Assembly (NCBI GenBank): GCA_000421325.1
Contig: ATWQ01000001.1
Location: 124,001-188,000, forward strand
DNA: 64,000 nt
Reading direction: 5' to 3'
From: an alpha proteobacterium SCGC AAA536-K22
GTDB taxonomy: Bacteria > Pseudomonadota > Alphaproteobacteria > Puniceispirillales > Marisalimonadaceae
In this document: positions 43,388 through 54,722 of the stretch, in pieces
How positions within the stretch are numbered: position 1 is the stretch's first letter
Layout of the letters: every line of letters starts with the position of its first letter
Notes under the pieces: generated by a model
Seen by the model: the letters and a program-made list of their open reading frames with translations, nothing else
Databases searched by the model: none
What the model was told of the DNA's origin: nothing
Position numbers and translations under genes: made by a program

Positions 43388-45898
43388 TTATTTTTTTTTA
43401 ACAGATTTCTTTTTTGTTCTGGGAGGTTTTGCAGCTTTTGCAATAATTAACTCGATTGCTTGATCAAGATTAATCTCTTCTAATGAAATAGATTTTGGAA
43501 GAGTAGCCCTGATTTTATTATATTCAACGTAAGGTCCAAATCTTCCGGATTTAGCTAATACCTTTCCGTTGCCATCAGGATGATCTCCTAAAACCTTTCC
43601 TAGCTTTTCGCTGTTTTCACCTATTAAAACTACAGCATGATTTAAGCCTATATTTATAACAGTTTCGTCAGCTGGTATGCTTATAAAATTAATATCATAT
43701 TTCAAGTAGGGACCATATCTTCCAATTCCAGCAGAAATATCTTGGCCTGTTTCTGGATGTTTGCCTATCAATCTTGGTAAAGAGAGAAATGCAAGAGCTT
43801 TTTGAAGATCAATTCCTTTAGCTTCTACTAATTTTGGAATACTAGTTCTTTTAGGTTTCTTTTCGTCACCTAATTGAAGATAAATACCGTAGGGTCCTTT
43901 TTTTATAATCGCGTTTAAACCACTTTCAGGGTCAATACCTAAAATGCCATCATCATTTGGCATAAAAGTACTATTAGCATCATTCTCCTCGTTTTGATTG
44001 CTTGCAATTTGCTTTGTGAATTTACATTCAGGATAATTTGAGCATCCTATGAAAGCACCGTATTTTCCTAGTTCCAAACCCAATTTTCCATTAGAACAAG
44101 TAGGACATTTTTTATTAGGTTCACCGTTTTGAGTTAAATCTTCTTTAGGAAAAAATAAATCAGAGAGTTCGTTTTCAAGAGCTTCAAGGATCTTATCTCT
44201 TTCTAATTCAGACATTTTATTTAAATGTGGTTTAAACCCATCCCAAAATTCTTCTAATAATTTCTTATAGTTTAATTTTCCGTCAGATACTTTATCTAAC
44301 TTTTTTTCAAGATCAGCAGTGAAATCGTATTCTATATATTGACCAAAGAAATTGTTTAAAAAGGCGGTGAGTATCCTTCCTCTTTCTTGAGGTATATGTT
44401 TACCTTTTTCTTTTTCAACATAACTTCGGTTTATAAGTACTTGAAGTATAGAAGCATACGTAGAGGGTCTTCCGATACCTAACTCTTCCATTTTTTTAAT
44501 AAGACTTGCATCTGTAAATCTAGGTGGAGGTTGAGTGAAATGTTGTTCTCCGTCAGCTTTTTCTAAATCAACATCTTCATTTTCAACTAATTTAGGTAAT
44601 ATTTTATCATCTTCTCTATCTCTATAAACAAAAAAGCCTGGAAAATATACTTGTGATCCGTTGGCTCTAAAAATAATACTCATATCTTTATTTGAAATAT
44701 CAGCGGCAGTTTCGTCTAATTCAGCTGATTGCATTTGACTTGAAATTGTTCTTTTCCAAATTAATTCATAAAGTTTTAATTGTTCATTATCTAGGTATTG
44801 CGACATATTTTCTGGGTCACGTGAAATTGAAGTAGGTCTAATAGCCTCATGAGCTTCCTGGGCATTTGCCGCTTTAGATTTATATACCCGTGGTGTTTGA
44901 GGAATATAATCTTTACCATGTCGATTTGTAATTTCATTTCGTAATTCATCAATAGCTTGAGAGCTTAATTGAACGCCATCTGTTCTCATATAAGTTATCA
45001 AACCAGTTGTTTCACTACCAATGTTTATACCTTCATATAATTTTTGAGCTATTCTCATTGTTCTTGACGCACCAAAGCCTAATTTGTTTGAAGCTTCTTG
45101 CTGAAGTGTTGATGTCGTAAAAGGTGCTAAGGGATTTCTTTTAACGCGTTTAGTTTCAATTTTAGATATATTAAACGAAGATTTTCTAATTTTGTCTAAT
45201 GCTTGATTAGCAGCATCTTCATTTTTAAGATCCATCTTCGCTAATTTTTTATTATCAAAAACATTCAACTTTGCTGAGAAATTTTCATTGTTATTTTTTA
45301 AAAATATAGAAGATATTGACCAATATTCTTCAACATTAAACTTTTCAATCTCAATTTCTCTTTCACATATAAGCTTCAATGCAACAGACTGTACTCTACC
45401 AGCAGATTTTGAACCTGGAAGTTTCCGCCATAGTATTGGAGAGATTGAAAAACCGATTAGATGATCTAAAGCCCTCCTAGCTAAATAAGCCTCAACTAAT
45501 TCTGTATTAATTTCTCTTGGTTTTTTCATTGCGTCAAGAACAGCATTTTTAGTTATTTCGTTAAAAACAACTCTCTCAACTGGTTTTTCCATAATAGTTT
45601 TTTTTGAATTTAAAATTTCTTTTAAATGCCAACTTATAGCTTCTCCTTCTCTATCAGGATCTGTAGCCAGAATTAAACTATCAGCTGATTTCAATTCTCC
45701 AATAATTTCCTTAACAACTTTTTCTTTATCTTTATGCATCTCCCATGACATTTTAAAGTTATCATTAGGAAGTACTGCTCCATCCTTAGATGGTAAATCT
45801 CTTATATGGCCAACAGACGCAATTACTTTATAATCACTACCAAGATATTTATTAATAGTTTGTGCTTTTGCTGGAGATTCAACTATTACTAACTTCAT
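43388..45898 (-). CDS. topA: DNA topoisomerase I
   Basis: TopA relaxes negative supercoils through a covalent 5' phosphotyrosine. The TOPRIM domain has KLVIVESPAKAQTI and DPDREGEAISWHL. The catalytic Tyr is in GLITYMRTDG (near residue 300). The C-terminal part has one Cys4 zinc motif (CPTC...GCSNYPEC), then repeats such as GRYGPYLKY and GRFGPYVEY, and a Lys-rich tail. Length (836 residues) is typical of alphaproteobacteria. Confidence 0.97.
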   Translation of the reverse strand: MKLVIVESPAKAQTINKYLGSDYKVIASVGHIRDLPSKDGAVLPNDNFKMSWEMHKDKEKVVKEIIGELKSADSLILATDPDREGEAISWHLKEILNSKKTIMEKPVERVVFNEITKNAVLDAMKKPREINTELVEAYLARRALDHLIGFSISPILWRKLPGSKSAGRVQSVALKLICEREIEIEKFNVEEYWSISSIFLKNNNENFSAKLNVFDNKKLAKMDLKNEDAANQALDKIRKSSFNISKIETKRVKRNPLAPFTTSTLQQEASNKLGFGASRTMRIAQKLYEGINIGSETTGLITYMRTDGVQLSSQAIDELRNEITNRHGKDYIPQTPRVYKSKAANAQEAHEAIRPTSISRDPENMSQYLDNEQLKLYELIWKRTISSQMQSAELDETAADISNKDMSIIFRANGSQVYFPGFFVYRDREDDKILPKLVENEDVDLEKADGEQHFTQPPPRFTDASLIKKMEELGIGRPSTYASILQVLINRSYVEKEKGKHIPQERGRILTAFLNNFFGQYIEYDFTADLEKKLDKVSDGKLNYKKLLEEFWDGFKPHLNKMSELERDKILEALENELSDLFFPKEDLTQNGEPNKKCPTCSNGKLGLELGKYGAFIGCSNYPECKFTKQIASNQNEENDANSTFMPNDDGILGIDPESGLNAIIKKGPYGIYLQLGDEKKPKRTSIPKLVEAKGIDLQKALAFLSLPRLIGKHPETGQDISAGIGRYGPYLKYDINFISIPADETVINIGLNHAVVLIGENSEKLGKVLGDHPDGNGKVLAKSGRFGPYVEYNKIRATLPKSISLEEINLDQAIELIIAKAAKPPRTKKKSVKKK

Positions 45899-45987
45899 TT
45901 ATAAGGAGCCTTAAATCTATTAAACTTAAAATTCTATTATTTTAGTGCAGATAACATTACTTTTACTAAATAACAATAAATATGTTT

Positions 45988-46617
45988 TTATATTTTAGCT
46001 TCTGATCGATTTAGTATTCTCTTTATATTTTCTCTATGTTGTAAATAACAAATTGAAGAAATTAAAAGAGAAGCAACAAAAAATGAATTTTCAGAAGATA
46101 AAAAAAACATTAAAATTGGTACGAAAAAATATGAAACTAATGCTGACATAGAGCTTATTTTGAATAATTTTGCAATTAAAGCCCATATCAAAAGTGCTGT
46201 TAATCCAACAAATAAATTAAGAAAAAGTATAACCCCAAATCCAGTTGCTACCCCTTTTCCACCTTTAAAATATAACCAGATTGGAAAACAATGTCCTATT
46301 ACTGCAGATATGGCAACTACAGCTTCAAAAGACTTAATATCATTGCTAAAGGTAAACGGTATATAATTTAAAGATAACTTAACAAGATAGATAGCAAGCG
46401 CACCCTTTATACCATCTAGAATTAATGTTAAGAGAGCTAATTTTTTGTTTCCAGTTCTCAAAACGTTTGTTGCACCAATATTTCCACTACCTATATCTCT
46501 TATATCTCCTAATCCAGATATTTTAGTGAGTATTAAACCAAATGGTATAGATCCTATAAAATATCCAAATAGGAAAAAAGTTGTCAAAAAAATTATGTAA
46601 CTATGTTCTAAAGTCAT
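45988..46617 (-). CDS. plsY: Acyl-phosphate:glycerol-3-phosphate acyltransferase PlsY
   Basis: PlsY makes lysophosphatidic acid at the inner membrane, using acyl phosphate. The three signatures are GYFIGSIPFGLIL, SGNIGATNVLRTGNK and HCFPIWLYFKGGKGVATG. Five to six membrane helices are visible in 209 residues. Its ATG overlaps the pyrC stop by 4 bases. It lies 89 bases before topA. Confidence 0.96.
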   Translation of the reverse strand: MTLEHSYIIFLTTFFLFGYFIGSIPFGLILTKISGLGDIRDIGSGNIGATNVLRTGNKKLALLTLILDGIKGALAIYLVKLSLNYIPFTFSNDIKSFEAVVAISAVIGHCFPIWLYFKGGKGVATGFGVILFLNLFVGLTALLIWALIAKLFKISSMSALVSYFFVPILMFFLSSENSFFVASLLISSICYLQHRENIKRILNRSEAKI

Positions 46618-47939
46618 TTTATAATTTTATCTTTAAACATTTGGCTGATATAGGCTGCTTGACCATTTATAAAAGTACCTAGAATTTTTCCATTGATTTT
46701 TCTAAAATCAAAAGGTGTAGGGCTGGTCTTTAAATTATTCTGATTTATCATATCAGGAAAATTCTCATCAAAAATTATAAATTCAGCAAGTTTGTCTTTT
46801 TCTAAACTTGGTTTTTTCATATTAAGAACATTTGCTGGATTAATAGTTAATAAGGATATAGCCTTATTTAAGTCAATAATTTTTTTATGTACTAACTCTA
46901 ATGTCATTACAAACAACGTTTCTATTCCAGATGCACCAATTGACGCGGCTGAAAAAGGCTGTACTTTTGTATCTTTTGATCGAGCTCTATGATCAGAAGC
47001 AATAGCATCAATTGTTCCGTCTTGAATTCCTTCAATTACAGCTAACCGGTCATCTTCAATTCTTAAAGGAGGAGATAATTTAAACGCGGTATTATAACTT
47101 AATAAAGAAGTCTCATTTAAAGAAAAATAGGGAGGTGCAGTATCACAGGTGATTTTTAAACCGGCTTTTTTAGCTTCTCTAATTACATTAATTGAATCTC
47201 GTGTAGATACATGGGCGACATGATAATTAACTCCTGTTAATTTAGCCAATCTTATATCTCTTTCGATTATAATAACTTCTGCACAAGATGGGATGCCAAT
47301 TAACCCTAGACGGGTAGAAATTTCACCTTCATTCATTTCACCATTAATTAATGTGGTTGATGCTTTATTTAGACCTGATAAATCTTCATCTTCTGCATGT
47401 TGAATAATAGGACGATTAATCATTGCTGCATAACTCATTAAACGTCTCATAACTAAACTATTTTTTATACTTTTGTTTCCATTTGTAAAACCGATTGCTC
47501 CCATTTCTGACATAAGGCCAATTTCGCTCATTTCTAAACCTTGATCATCTTTGGTAGCTGCACCATAGACATTCACTTTAGGAAGTTTAGAGTTCTCAGA
47601 TTGTCTTTTAATGTGATCTATTATTGATGGATTATTCAATTTGGGAGTCTGATTTGGAAGAATGACCATTGATGTAATACCATTCTCCGCTGCAATTTTT
47701 TGAGTGGATACTAAATTCTCAGTTTTCCCAATGTTAACACGCATGTCTATGATGCCAGGTGTCATAGTTAATCCATCACAATCATAGATATCAATTTGAT
47801 TATTTTGTTTTAAAACTTCAGTTTGGAAGTCTTTAGAAATTGAAAAAATCTTATTTTTATGAATAACAACATCTGATATTTCATTTAAATTTGTTGCGGG
47901 ATTCAATAATTTGATTGATTTGAAAATCGTATATGTCAT
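46614..47939 (-). CDS. pyrC: Dihydroorotase-like protein, probably non-catalytic (PyrC'/PyrX type)
   Basis: The fold is that of class I dihydroorotase, and the gene sits 2 bases after pyrB. The usual metal motif HxH after 'PG.iD' is replaced: here the sequence is PGIIDMRVNIGKTEN. The later DHAPH-type motif is DHRARSK. Other landmarks (IQHAEDEDLSG, VNYHVAHVST, ITCDTAPPYF) are kept. By analogy with Pseudomonas PyrC', such proteins assemble with aspartate carbamoyltransferase rather than cyclise carbamoylaspartate, so another active dihydroorotase is expected elsewhere. Confidence 0.88.
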   Translation of the reverse strand: MTYTIFKSIKLLNPATNLNEISDVVIHKNKIFSISKDFQTEVLKQNNQIDIYDCDGLTMTPGIIDMRVNIGKTENLVSTQKIAAENGITSMVILPNQTPKLNNPSIIDHIKRQSENSKLPKVNVYGAATKDDQGLEMSEIGLMSEMGAIGFTNGNKSIKNSLVMRRLMSYAAMINRPIIQHAEDEDLSGLNKASTTLINGEMNEGEISTRLGLIGIPSCAEVIIIERDIRLAKLTGVNYHVAHVSTRDSINVIREAKKAGLKITCDTAPPYFSLNETSLLSYNTAFKLSPPLRIEDDRLAVIEGIQDGTIDAIASDHRARSKDTKVQPFSAASIGASGIETLFVMTLELVHKKIIDLNKAISLLTINPANVLNMKKPSLEKDKLAEFIIFDENFPDMINQNNLKTSPTPFDFRKINGKILGTFINGQAAYISQMFKDKIIK

Positions 47940-47941
47940 CT

Positions 47942-48925
47942 TTAATTTTTTAGAATTTCATTTTTTGTATTATTTAAAGCTTCAATGATAGACATTCTTA
48001 CTGCAACACCCATTTCAACTTGAGTTTTAATTAAACTTCTATTTGAATCGTCCGCCAGTGCAGATGCAATTTCCACACCTCTGTTCATAGGACCAGGATG
48101 CATAATTACTGCATTAGGGCTAGCTAAAGCAAGCTTTGTTTCATCAAGGCCAAAAAACTTAAAATATTCTCTCTCTGAGGGATTTTCAGTTCCAGACATT
48201 CTTTCATTTTGCAAACGTAAAAGCATAACAACATCAGCGCCTTTTATACCCATTTTCATATCATAAAAACATTTTACACCTAAATTTTCTAAATTTGAGG
48301 GCATTAATGTAGATGGTGCAACACACCTAACGTCTGCACCCATTATTGTCAATAAATGTATATTTGATCGGGCTACTCTACTATTCGTTATATCTCCACA
48401 AATACTGATCTTTAAGCCTTCTAGATATCCTACTCTTCTTTTTATTGTGAGTGCGTCAAGCAATGCTTGAGTAGGATGTTCATGTCTTCCATCACCAGCA
48501 TTAATAATGCTACAATTTAAATAATTTGCAAATAATAGTGGAGCACCACTATGAGGGTGCCTTACTATTAACAAATCTGGCTTCATAGCATTTAGTGTGC
48601 TTGCAGTATCTAGTAAACTTTCTCCTTTTTTAATGGATGAATTAATAAGGGATATATTAATTACTTCAGCTCCAAGCCTTCTTGCAGCAAGTTCAAATGA
48701 TACTCTTGTACGGGTTGAGTTCTCAAAAAAAACATTAAGGACCACGTAACCTTGAAGAGTTTTTGTATTGCTGTGTTTATCTAAATTTGCAAAATAATCG
48801 GCTCTATCAATCAGATTTTGAATTTCAGACTTTTTCATTCCCTCAATGGCTAACAGATGATTTGATGATAGTTTTACAGGAGAGGAAAGAAAGCTTTCAG
48901 TTTTATTATTTAATAATTCATTCAT
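47942..48925 (-). CDS. pyrB: Aspartate carbamoyltransferase catalytic subunit PyrB
   Basis: PyrB joins carbamoyl phosphate and aspartate in pyrimidine synthesis. The carbamoyl-phosphate loop is [23 protein letters not shown], and the 230s-type loop with LLRLQNERM, complete the site. Length (327 residues) is normal. No pyrI regulatory gene is adjacent; the dihydroorotase-like pyrC follows directly, as in non-enteric ATCase-DHO complexes. Confidence 0.96.
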   Translation of the reverse strand: MNELLNNKTESFLSSPVKLSSNHLLAIEGMKKSEIQNLIDRADYFANLDKHSNTKTLQGYVVLNVFFENSTRTRVSFELAARRLGAEVINISLINSSIKKGESLLDTASTLNAMKPDLLIVRHPHSGAPLLFANYLNCSIINAGDGRHEHPTQALLDALTIKRRVGYLEGLKISICGDITNSRVARSNIHLLTIMGADVRCVAPSTLMPSNLENLGVKCFYDMKMGIKGADVVMLLRLQNERMSGTENPSEREYFKFFGLDETKLALASPNAVIMHPGPMNRGVEIASALADDSNRSLIKTQVEMGVAVRMSIIEALNNTKNEILKN

Positions 48926-48938
48926 TAAAAATATCCTA

Positions 48939-49406
48939 TTACATCTTTTTTTGTAATCCGTCTAGTGCAGTTTGTAATATCCAACATGCTGCAAGTTGAT
49001 CTGTTCTAGAACTTCTTTTCTTTCTTGTCATATCTTCATTTATCATAGGTCTTTCCACAGCCATTGTAGACATTCTTTCATCTTGAAAGAAAATTGGAAA
49101 ATCATTAACCACTAAAATACTCCTTGTAAAATCTCTAACAGAATCACACCTTGGCCCTATACTTCCATCCATATTTAAAGGCCAACCCATTACTAAACCT
49201 GCAATATCGTAATGGTTAGCAATTAATATTAACTCATTTATATCAGAGCTTATTTTTTTTCGTTTAATGGTCGTTATTGGGGAAGCAACAGTTAAATCTG
49301 TATTACTCACAGCAACTCCAATGGTTTTTTTTCCTGGATCAATACCTATAAGTCTTTTTTTAGGCAAAATATTTAAGAAAAATTCATCAAGCTTGAAGAT
49401 AGGCAT
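48939..49406 (-). CDS. ruvX: Putative pre-16S rRNA nuclease RuvX/YqgF
   Basis: RuvX has an RNase H-like fold and processes the 5' end of 16S rRNA precursor. The motif [14 protein letters not shown] carries the first catalytic Asp. [21 protein letters not shown] and [16 protein letters not shown] follow, with Asp in [11 protein letters not shown] near the end. The frame opens at a TTG at 49448, but ATG 49406 gives the usual 155-residue length and a better intergenic space to the divergent gatC. Neither start has a strong ribosome site. Confidence 0.92.
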   Translation of the reverse strand: MPIFKLDEFFLNILPKKRLIGIDPGKKTIGVAVSNTDLTVASPITTIKRKKISSDINELILIANHYDIAGLVMGWPLNMDGSIGPRCDSVRDFTRSILVVNDFPIFFQDERMSTMAVERPMINEDMTRKKRSSRTDQLAACWILQTALDGLQKKM

Positions 49407-49466
49407 AATTGATGCTAACAGAAATCTAAAAAAAATAAAAATTATCAATCCAATGAAGGATTAAAA

Positions 49467-49769
49467 ATGTCCAACAAAAATACAATCGTTGATATTCCAA
49501 CTGTAAACAAAATAGCTAGATTATCTCGTTTAGATATTCCAGAAGCTAGTAAACAAAGTCTGACCAATGATTTAAACAATATATTAGGTTTTGTAGCTCA
49601 ATTAGAAGAAGTTGATACTTCAGACGTAAAACCCTTAGCTTCAGTAACTGGACACAGGTTACCTCTTAGAAGCGATGAAGTAACAGACGGAAACATTGAA
49701 GATTTAGTTTTAAAAAATGCTCCTGAAAGTTCCAGTGGATTTTTTGTTGTTCCAAAGGTAATTGAATAA
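49467..49769 (+). CDS. gatC: Asp-tRNA(Asn)/Glu-tRNA(Gln) amidotransferase subunit C
   Basis: GatC is the small clamp of the GatCAB enzyme that corrects Glu-tRNA(Gln) or Asp-tRNA(Asn). The 100-residue sequence has [34 protein letters not shown] and LPLRSDEV near the middle. It overlaps gatA by one base. The ATG lies close to the divergent ruvX gene, so their promoters share a short space. Confidence 0.96.
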   Translation: MSNKNTIVDIPTVNKIARLSRLDIPEASKQSLTNDLNNILGFVAQLEEVDTSDVKPLASVTGHRLPLRSDEVTDGNIEDLVLKNAPESSSGFFVVPKVIE

Positions 49770-51232
49770 TGTCTGATTTACTTAAGTTTGATTTATTAAG
49801 CGCATCTATTGCTCTTAAGAATAAAGAATTTTCTTCATTAGAATTGACTAATGCTTATTTTGAAGCAATTGAAAAAACATCAGCTTTAGGAGCTTATTTA
49901 GAAATTATAAAAGATCATTCTATGAATATGGCTAAAGCATCAGATAAAAATATTAATAATGGAACATCAAGACCTCTTGAAGGTCTTCCGATAGGTGTAA
50001 AAGACATGTTTTGTACTAAAGACATAAAAACTACTGCATCTTCAAAAATACTTGAAAACTTTTGTCCTACTTATGAAAGTACTGTTACTCAAAATCTTTG
50101 GGATGACGGAGCGGTTATGTTAGGTAAATTATCTTGTGATGAGTTTGCAATGGGATCTAGTAATGAAACAGCAGCTAAAGGAAATGTTGTTAACCCATGG
50201 CTAAAAAATAGTAAAATGTCTCCAGGAGGATCATCTGGCGGGTCAGCTGCAGCAGTGGCTTCAAGGTCAGCACTTGCTGCTACTGGTACAGATACAGGTG
50301 GATCAATCCGGCAACCAGCAGCATTTTGCGGGGTTACTGGTTTGAAACCTACTTATGGTCGATGCTCCAGATGGGGAATAGTTGCATTTTCTTCTTCTTT
50401 AGATCAAGCAGGGCCACTGACAAGGACAGTAAGCGATGCTGCTCTCATGCTTAACTCTATGGCTGGGTATGACAAAAAAGATTCAACCTCGGCTAATTTA
50501 GAAATGCCTGATTTAATAAATTACTTAGATAAAGGTATTAAAGGAAAAAAAATAGGCATACCCAAAGAATATACTCAAGACGGTATTTCTCAGGATATTG
50601 TTAAATTTTATGAAAAATCAATCAATTGGTTAAAGGAATCTGGAGCTGAGATATTGCCTGTTTCTTTACCGCATACAAAGTACGCTTTACCTGTTTATTA
50701 TATAATAGCCCCTGCAGAAGCATCTAGTAATTTAGCTAGATATGATGGTGTAAGATATGGAAAAAGAAATGAAGCTGCAAGTTTAGATGAGATGTATGAA
50801 ATTACACGTGGAAATGGTTTTGGTGAAGAAGTAAAAAGAAGGATAATGATTGGAACTTATGTCTTATCGTCTGGATATTATGACGCATATTACCTTAAGG
50901 CTCAAAAAGTTAGGAGGTTGATAAAAGAAGATTTTGATAATGTTTTTGAAGAAGTTGATTATATTTTAACTCCATCAACACCAACAACATCTTTTGAACT
51001 AGGACAAAAACAAGATCCTCTGACTATGTACTTAAATGATATATTTACTGTCCCAGCAAGCTTGGCAGGATTGCCAGGGATATCCTTACCTATTGGTTTA
51101 GATAAATCAGGCCTGCCAATAGGAATACAATTAATTGCAAACTCTTTTGATGAGCCAGGTTTAATAAGTACTGCAAGAGCTCTAGAAAGAAGTGCAGAAT
51201 TTAACTTTATACCTGACGGAGCTGCTACATGA
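49769..51232 (+). CDS. gatA: Asp/Glu-tRNA amidotransferase subunit A
   Basis: GatA is the amidase that releases ammonia from glutamine. The Ser-cisSer-Lys triad is visible: Lys in IGVKDMFCT, and the serines in [16 protein letters not shown] and [12 protein letters not shown]. Length (487 residues) is normal. It overlaps gatC by one base and gatB by four, consistent with coupled translation of the three subunits. Confidence 0.97.
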   Translation: MSDLLKFDLLSASIALKNKEFSSLELTNAYFEAIEKTSALGAYLEIIKDHSMNMAKASDKNINNGTSRPLEGLPIGVKDMFCTKDIKTTASSKILENFCPTYESTVTQNLWDDGAVMLGKLSCDEFAMGSSNETAAKGNVVNPWLKNSKMSPGGSSGGSAAAVASRSALAATGTDTGGSIRQPAAFCGVTGLKPTYGRCSRWGIVAFSSSLDQAGPLTRTVSDAALMLNSMAGYDKKDSTSANLEMPDLINYLDKGIKGKKIGIPKEYTQDGISQDIVKFYEKSINWLKESGAEILPVSLPHTKYALPVYYIIAPAEASSNLARYDGVRYGKRNEAASLDEMYEITRGNGFGEEVKRRIMIGTYVLSSGYYDAYYLKAQKVRRLIKEDFDNVFEEVDYILTPSTPTTSFELGQKQDPLTMYLNDIFTVPASLAGLPGISLPIGLDKSGLPIGIQLIANSFDEPGLISTARALERSAEFNFIPDGAAT

Positions 51233-52701
51233 GTGAAACTGGAATTTTAAAACCAGGTCATATTAATGGAGAGACTGGAACATGGGAAATGGTTATTGGT
51301 TTGGAAATACATGCGCAAATTTCGAGTAAATCTAAGTTATTTTCTGGAGCTTCTGCTTCTTTTGGAGCTGAAGCTAATTCGAATGTATCTTTAGTTGATG
51401 CAGCAATGCCAGGAATGTTACCAGTAATTAACGAGTTTTGCATTGAGCAGGCGGTTAAAACTGGATTAGCGCTAAACGCAAAAATCAACAACGTTTCGGT
51501 TTTTGACAGAAAAAATTACTTTTATGCTGACTTGCCACAGGGATATCAAATTAGTCAGTTCACAAAACCAATAGTTGGGGAAGGTGAGATTATAATTGAT
51601 TTAGATAATGGTAAACAAACAACTATAGGCATTGAACGTTTACATCTTGAACAAGATGCAGGAAAATCTCTTCATGATCAGCACCCTAGCAAATCTTTTA
51701 TTGATTTGAATAGAACAGGCGTAGCTTTAATGGAAATTGTATCTAAACCCGATATCAGATCTCCTCAAGAAGCAGGTGCCTACGTGAAAAAAATTAGATC
51801 TATTTTAAGATACGTTGGAGCGTGTGATGGAAACATGGAAGAAGGTTCGCTAAGGGCAGACTGCAATGTTTCAGTAAGGAAATCAGGGGAAGAGTTTGGA
51901 ACAAGATGTGAAATAAAAAACTTAAATTCTATTAGATTTATAATTCAAGCAATTCAATCTGAAGCTGAAAGACAAGTCGATATTCTTGAATCAGGTGGTA
52001 AAATAAATCAGGAAACAAGACTTTTTGATACATCTACAGGAGAAACCAGATCTATGAGAAGTAAAGAAGATGCTCATGACTATAGATATTTTCCAGATCC
52101 AGATCTGTTACCTCTGGAATTTAGTGATAGTTGGGTCCAAGAAATTAAAAAAACACTTCCTGAACTCCCTGACTCACTAAAAAAAAGATTAGTCAACGAT
52201 TTTGAAATAACTCCCTACGACGCTTCAATTTTAGTAGAAGAAAAAGATTATGTTGATTTTTACCAAAAGGCAGCAAAGGGCCAAGATGGAAAGTTAACAG
52301 CTAATTGGATGATTACAGAACTTTTTGGTGCATTAAAAAAAGAAAATCTAACATTGTCTAATAGTCCTATTTCTCCTGAAAATCTTGGTAAGCTAGTCTC
52401 TTTGATTTCTAAGGGTACAATTTCTGGTAAAATAGCAAAAGATGTCTTTGTAGAAATGATGACAAGTAAAAATTCTCCATCAGATATTGTAAAAGATAAA
52501 GGCCTAGAACAAGTTTCTGATGACACAGAAATTTTAAAATTAATAGATAAAGTTATTTCAGAAAATAAGGATAAAGTTAATGATTATTTAGGTGGTAAGG
52601 ACAAGCTTTTTGGTTTCTTTGTAGGTCAAGTTATGAAGTTATCTCAAGGAAAAGCAAATCCAGGTATAGTAAATAATCTACTTAAGGAAAAATTAAAGTA
52701 A
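51229..52701 (+). CDS. gatB: Asp/Glu-tRNA amidotransferase subunit B
   Basis: GatB phosphorylates and transamidates the misacylated tRNA. Typical segments are [38 protein letters not shown], and [13 protein letters not shown]; the C-terminal YqeY-like tail ends [19 protein letters not shown]. Length (490 residues) is normal. Seven bases separate its end from the convergent EamA gene. Confidence 0.97.
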   Translation: MSETGILKPGHINGETGTWEMVIGLEIHAQISSKSKLFSGASASFGAEANSNVSLVDAAMPGMLPVINEFCIEQAVKTGLALNAKINNVSVFDRKNYFYADLPQGYQISQFTKPIVGEGEIIIDLDNGKQTTIGIERLHLEQDAGKSLHDQHPSKSFIDLNRTGVALMEIVSKPDIRSPQEAGAYVKKIRSILRYVGACDGNMEEGSLRADCNVSVRKSGEEFGTRCEIKNLNSIRFIIQAIQSEAERQVDILESGGKINQETRLFDTSTGETRSMRSKEDAHDYRYFPDPDLLPLEFSDSWVQEIKKTLPELPDSLKKRLVNDFEITPYDASILVEEKDYVDFYQKAAKGQDGKLTANWMITELFGALKKENLTLSNSPISPENLGKLVSLISKGTISGKIAKDVFVEMMTSKNSPSDIVKDKGLEQVSDDTEILKLIDKVISENKDKVNDYLGGKDKLFGFFVGQVMKLSQGKANPGIVNNLLKEKLK

Positions 52702-52708
52702 TTTATAA

Positions 52709-53620
52709 TTAAGCTTTAATTTTCGACTTCCAGTTAGCTAAAATAATAGCCATCAAAATTGAAATGAATCCTATACCTAATTTAAAAGTTATTTCTTCAT
52801 TAAGTATAATCGATCCAAGCAAAATAGCTGTCAAAGGATTAAACCCAAGGGATATTGCGGCCTGAGTTGGAGATATTAATTGTAGTGCCTTTCCCCAGCA
52901 ATACATCATTACAACTCCTCCTGGAATGATTAACATTAACAAAGCAGCAGCTTCAAATTTATTTATTTCTAAAAGACTTATAATTGCATTACCAAAAATC
53001 ATGGATATTATCAAATTAAGTATTGTACCTATTAAAATGACAAAAATCATTACAGGTATATTTCCATATTTTTTTAAATACTTACCTGAAAAGACTGTAA
53101 AGCATGACGCTGATAAAACACCAATCATCATCAAAAAATCACCTTTTAAGGTGTCCTGGAAGTTGTTATCAACTCTTTCTGACATACAAAATGATACCCC
53201 TAAAATAGCAAGCAGAACAGCTAATGATTTATTGAGTGTGATTTTTTCAATATTAAAGAAATAAGCAATTATTATTGTACATAAAGGCATAGTAGCATAG
53301 AGCAACCCTGCTCTTGCAGCAGTTGTATGCTCTAGACCTAAAGCCATAAAATTTGGAAATAAAGTGATCATAGCCAAACCAAGAAAACACATAGGAATTA
53401 AGTCTGCTTTAGAAAATTTTTTGTTAATATAAACAGATATAGATAGTAAAAATAGAATTAAACCAGTCAAACCATAACGTAAAAAGCTTAATGTAAATGG
53501 GTCAATGCTATCAACAACATATCTTGTAAATACAAATGTAGACCCTCCTAACATTGCAGATAAAGAAGCAAAAAATGATCCTAGTAGTAGAGTTTTAAGA
53601 ATTGTTTTATCTTTATTCAT
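52709..53620 (-). CDS. EamA/DMT family transporter
   Basis: A 303-residue membrane protein with ten hydrophobic segments in two EamA repeats. The first repeat has STFVFTRYVVDSIDPFTLSFLRYG and LGLEHTTAARAGLLYATMPL, cited in part. The second has LQLISPTQAAISLGFNPLTAILLG. Such transporters export metabolites or amino acids; the substrate cannot be told from sequence. It is divergent from the aldo/keto reductase gene. Confidence 0.9.
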   Translation of the reverse strand: MNKDKTILKTLLLGSFFASLSAMLGGSTFVFTRYVVDSIDPFTLSFLRYGLTGLILFLLSISVYINKKFSKADLIPMCFLGLAMITLFPNFMALGLEHTTAARAGLLYATMPLCTIIIAYFFNIEKITLNKSLAVLLAILGVSFCMSERVDNNFQDTLKGDFLMMIGVLSASCFTVFSGKYLKKYGNIPVMIFVILIGTILNLIISMIFGNAIISLLEINKFEAAALLMLIIPGGVVMMYCWGKALQLISPTQAAISLGFNPLTAILLGSIILNEEITFKLGIGFISILMAIILANWKSKIKA

Positions 53621-53704
53621 TACAGATTTTCTTATAAGTTGTTACGAGGATATGAGTTTAAAATTAACCTAATACAACTTTTAACAAATAAAGATAATAT
53701 TATT

Positions 53705-54685
53705 ATGAAAAAAAATAAATTAGGAAGAACAGGATTAAATATATCGCAGGTTATACTTGGAGGAGGTTGGGTAGGAGGGCTCTTTATTGATCCAAAGTAT
53801 GAAGTTATGGAAAAAGCTATCGAATTTTCACTTAAATCAGGGATTAACTGGATTGATACAGCAGAGAGTTACAGTGACGGGCAGTCTGAGAAAAATATTG
53901 GAGACTTGTTAAGTTCACTTTCAAGTGAAAACAAGTTACATGTTTCTTCGAAAGCTAGAATAGATCCTGCAAGTGCAGAAACATTTGAATCCCAGTTGGA
54001 TAGAAAATTAGATAATAGCCTTAAAAGATTAAAATTGGATAAATTAGAATTATATCAATTACATAATAAAATAACCATTCACGAAAGCACTGACACCTTA
54101 ACGTCTGCTCAAATTTTAAAGACAAATAGTGTTTCTGACATCATGGAAAAAATTAAAGAAGATGGTAGGGTAGATAACATTGGACTTACTGGTTTAGGAG
54201 ATACTGTCCCTATAAGAGAAGTTGTTAATAAGGGTTCTTTTGATACTGCTCAAATATATTATAATCTTTTGAATCCAACAGCTAATTTTAATGAAAAAGG
54301 GTTGTGGAATGACCACGACTTTTCAGGTTTGATATCAGATTGTCAAAAACAAAACATGGGTATAATGGGTATAAGAATTTTTGCTGCTGGTTTACTTGCA
54401 ACTGATATAAGACATGGTAGAGAAATTCCTGTTACTCATGTTATTGATATAAGTGAAGAAGAAAAAAGAGTGAAAAAAATATTTGAACTTGTAGGTGAAG
54501 CTTATGTTAACAGGGCTCAATTTTCACTCAGGTATGGATTATCAACTAATAATTTGCATTGTGCTGTATTAGGTTTAGCATCATTAGATCATCTTCAAAA
54601 CTCAATTCAAGCTGTTGAAATGGGCCCATTACCTAAAGATGTTTTAGATGAAATTTTAAAGCTACAAAAAACAAATTTTATTTGA
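53705..54685 (+). CDS. Aldo/keto reductase
   Basis: A 326-residue AKR that probably uses NADPH. The tetrad is visible: Asp and Tyr in WIDTAESYSDG, Lys in VSSKARI, and His in LYQLHNK. The start KLGRTGLNISQVILGGG is typical. The frame extends upstream to 53639, but the family N-terminus begins at ATG 53705. Substrate unknown. It starts a run of dehydrogenase and catabolic genes and lies 37 bases before a ketopantoate-reductase-like gene. Confidence 0.9.
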   Translation: MKKNKLGRTGLNISQVILGGGWVGGLFIDPKYEVMEKAIEFSLKSGINWIDTAESYSDGQSEKNIGDLLSSLSSENKLHVSSKARIDPASAETFESQLDRKLDNSLKRLKLDKLELYQLHNKITIHESTDTLTSAQILKTNSVSDIMEKIKEDGRVDNIGLTGLGDTVPIREVVNKGSFDTAQIYYNLLNPTANFNEKGLWNDHDFSGLISDCQKQNMGIMGIRIFAAGLLATDIRHGREIPVTHVIDISEEEKRVKKIFELVGEAYVNRAQFSLRYGLSTNNLHCAVLGLASLDHLQNSIQAVEMGPLPKDVLDEILKLQKTNFI

Positions 54686-54722
54686 GTAAGATTTAATTTA
54701 ATTCAAATAGATTGAGGTATTA

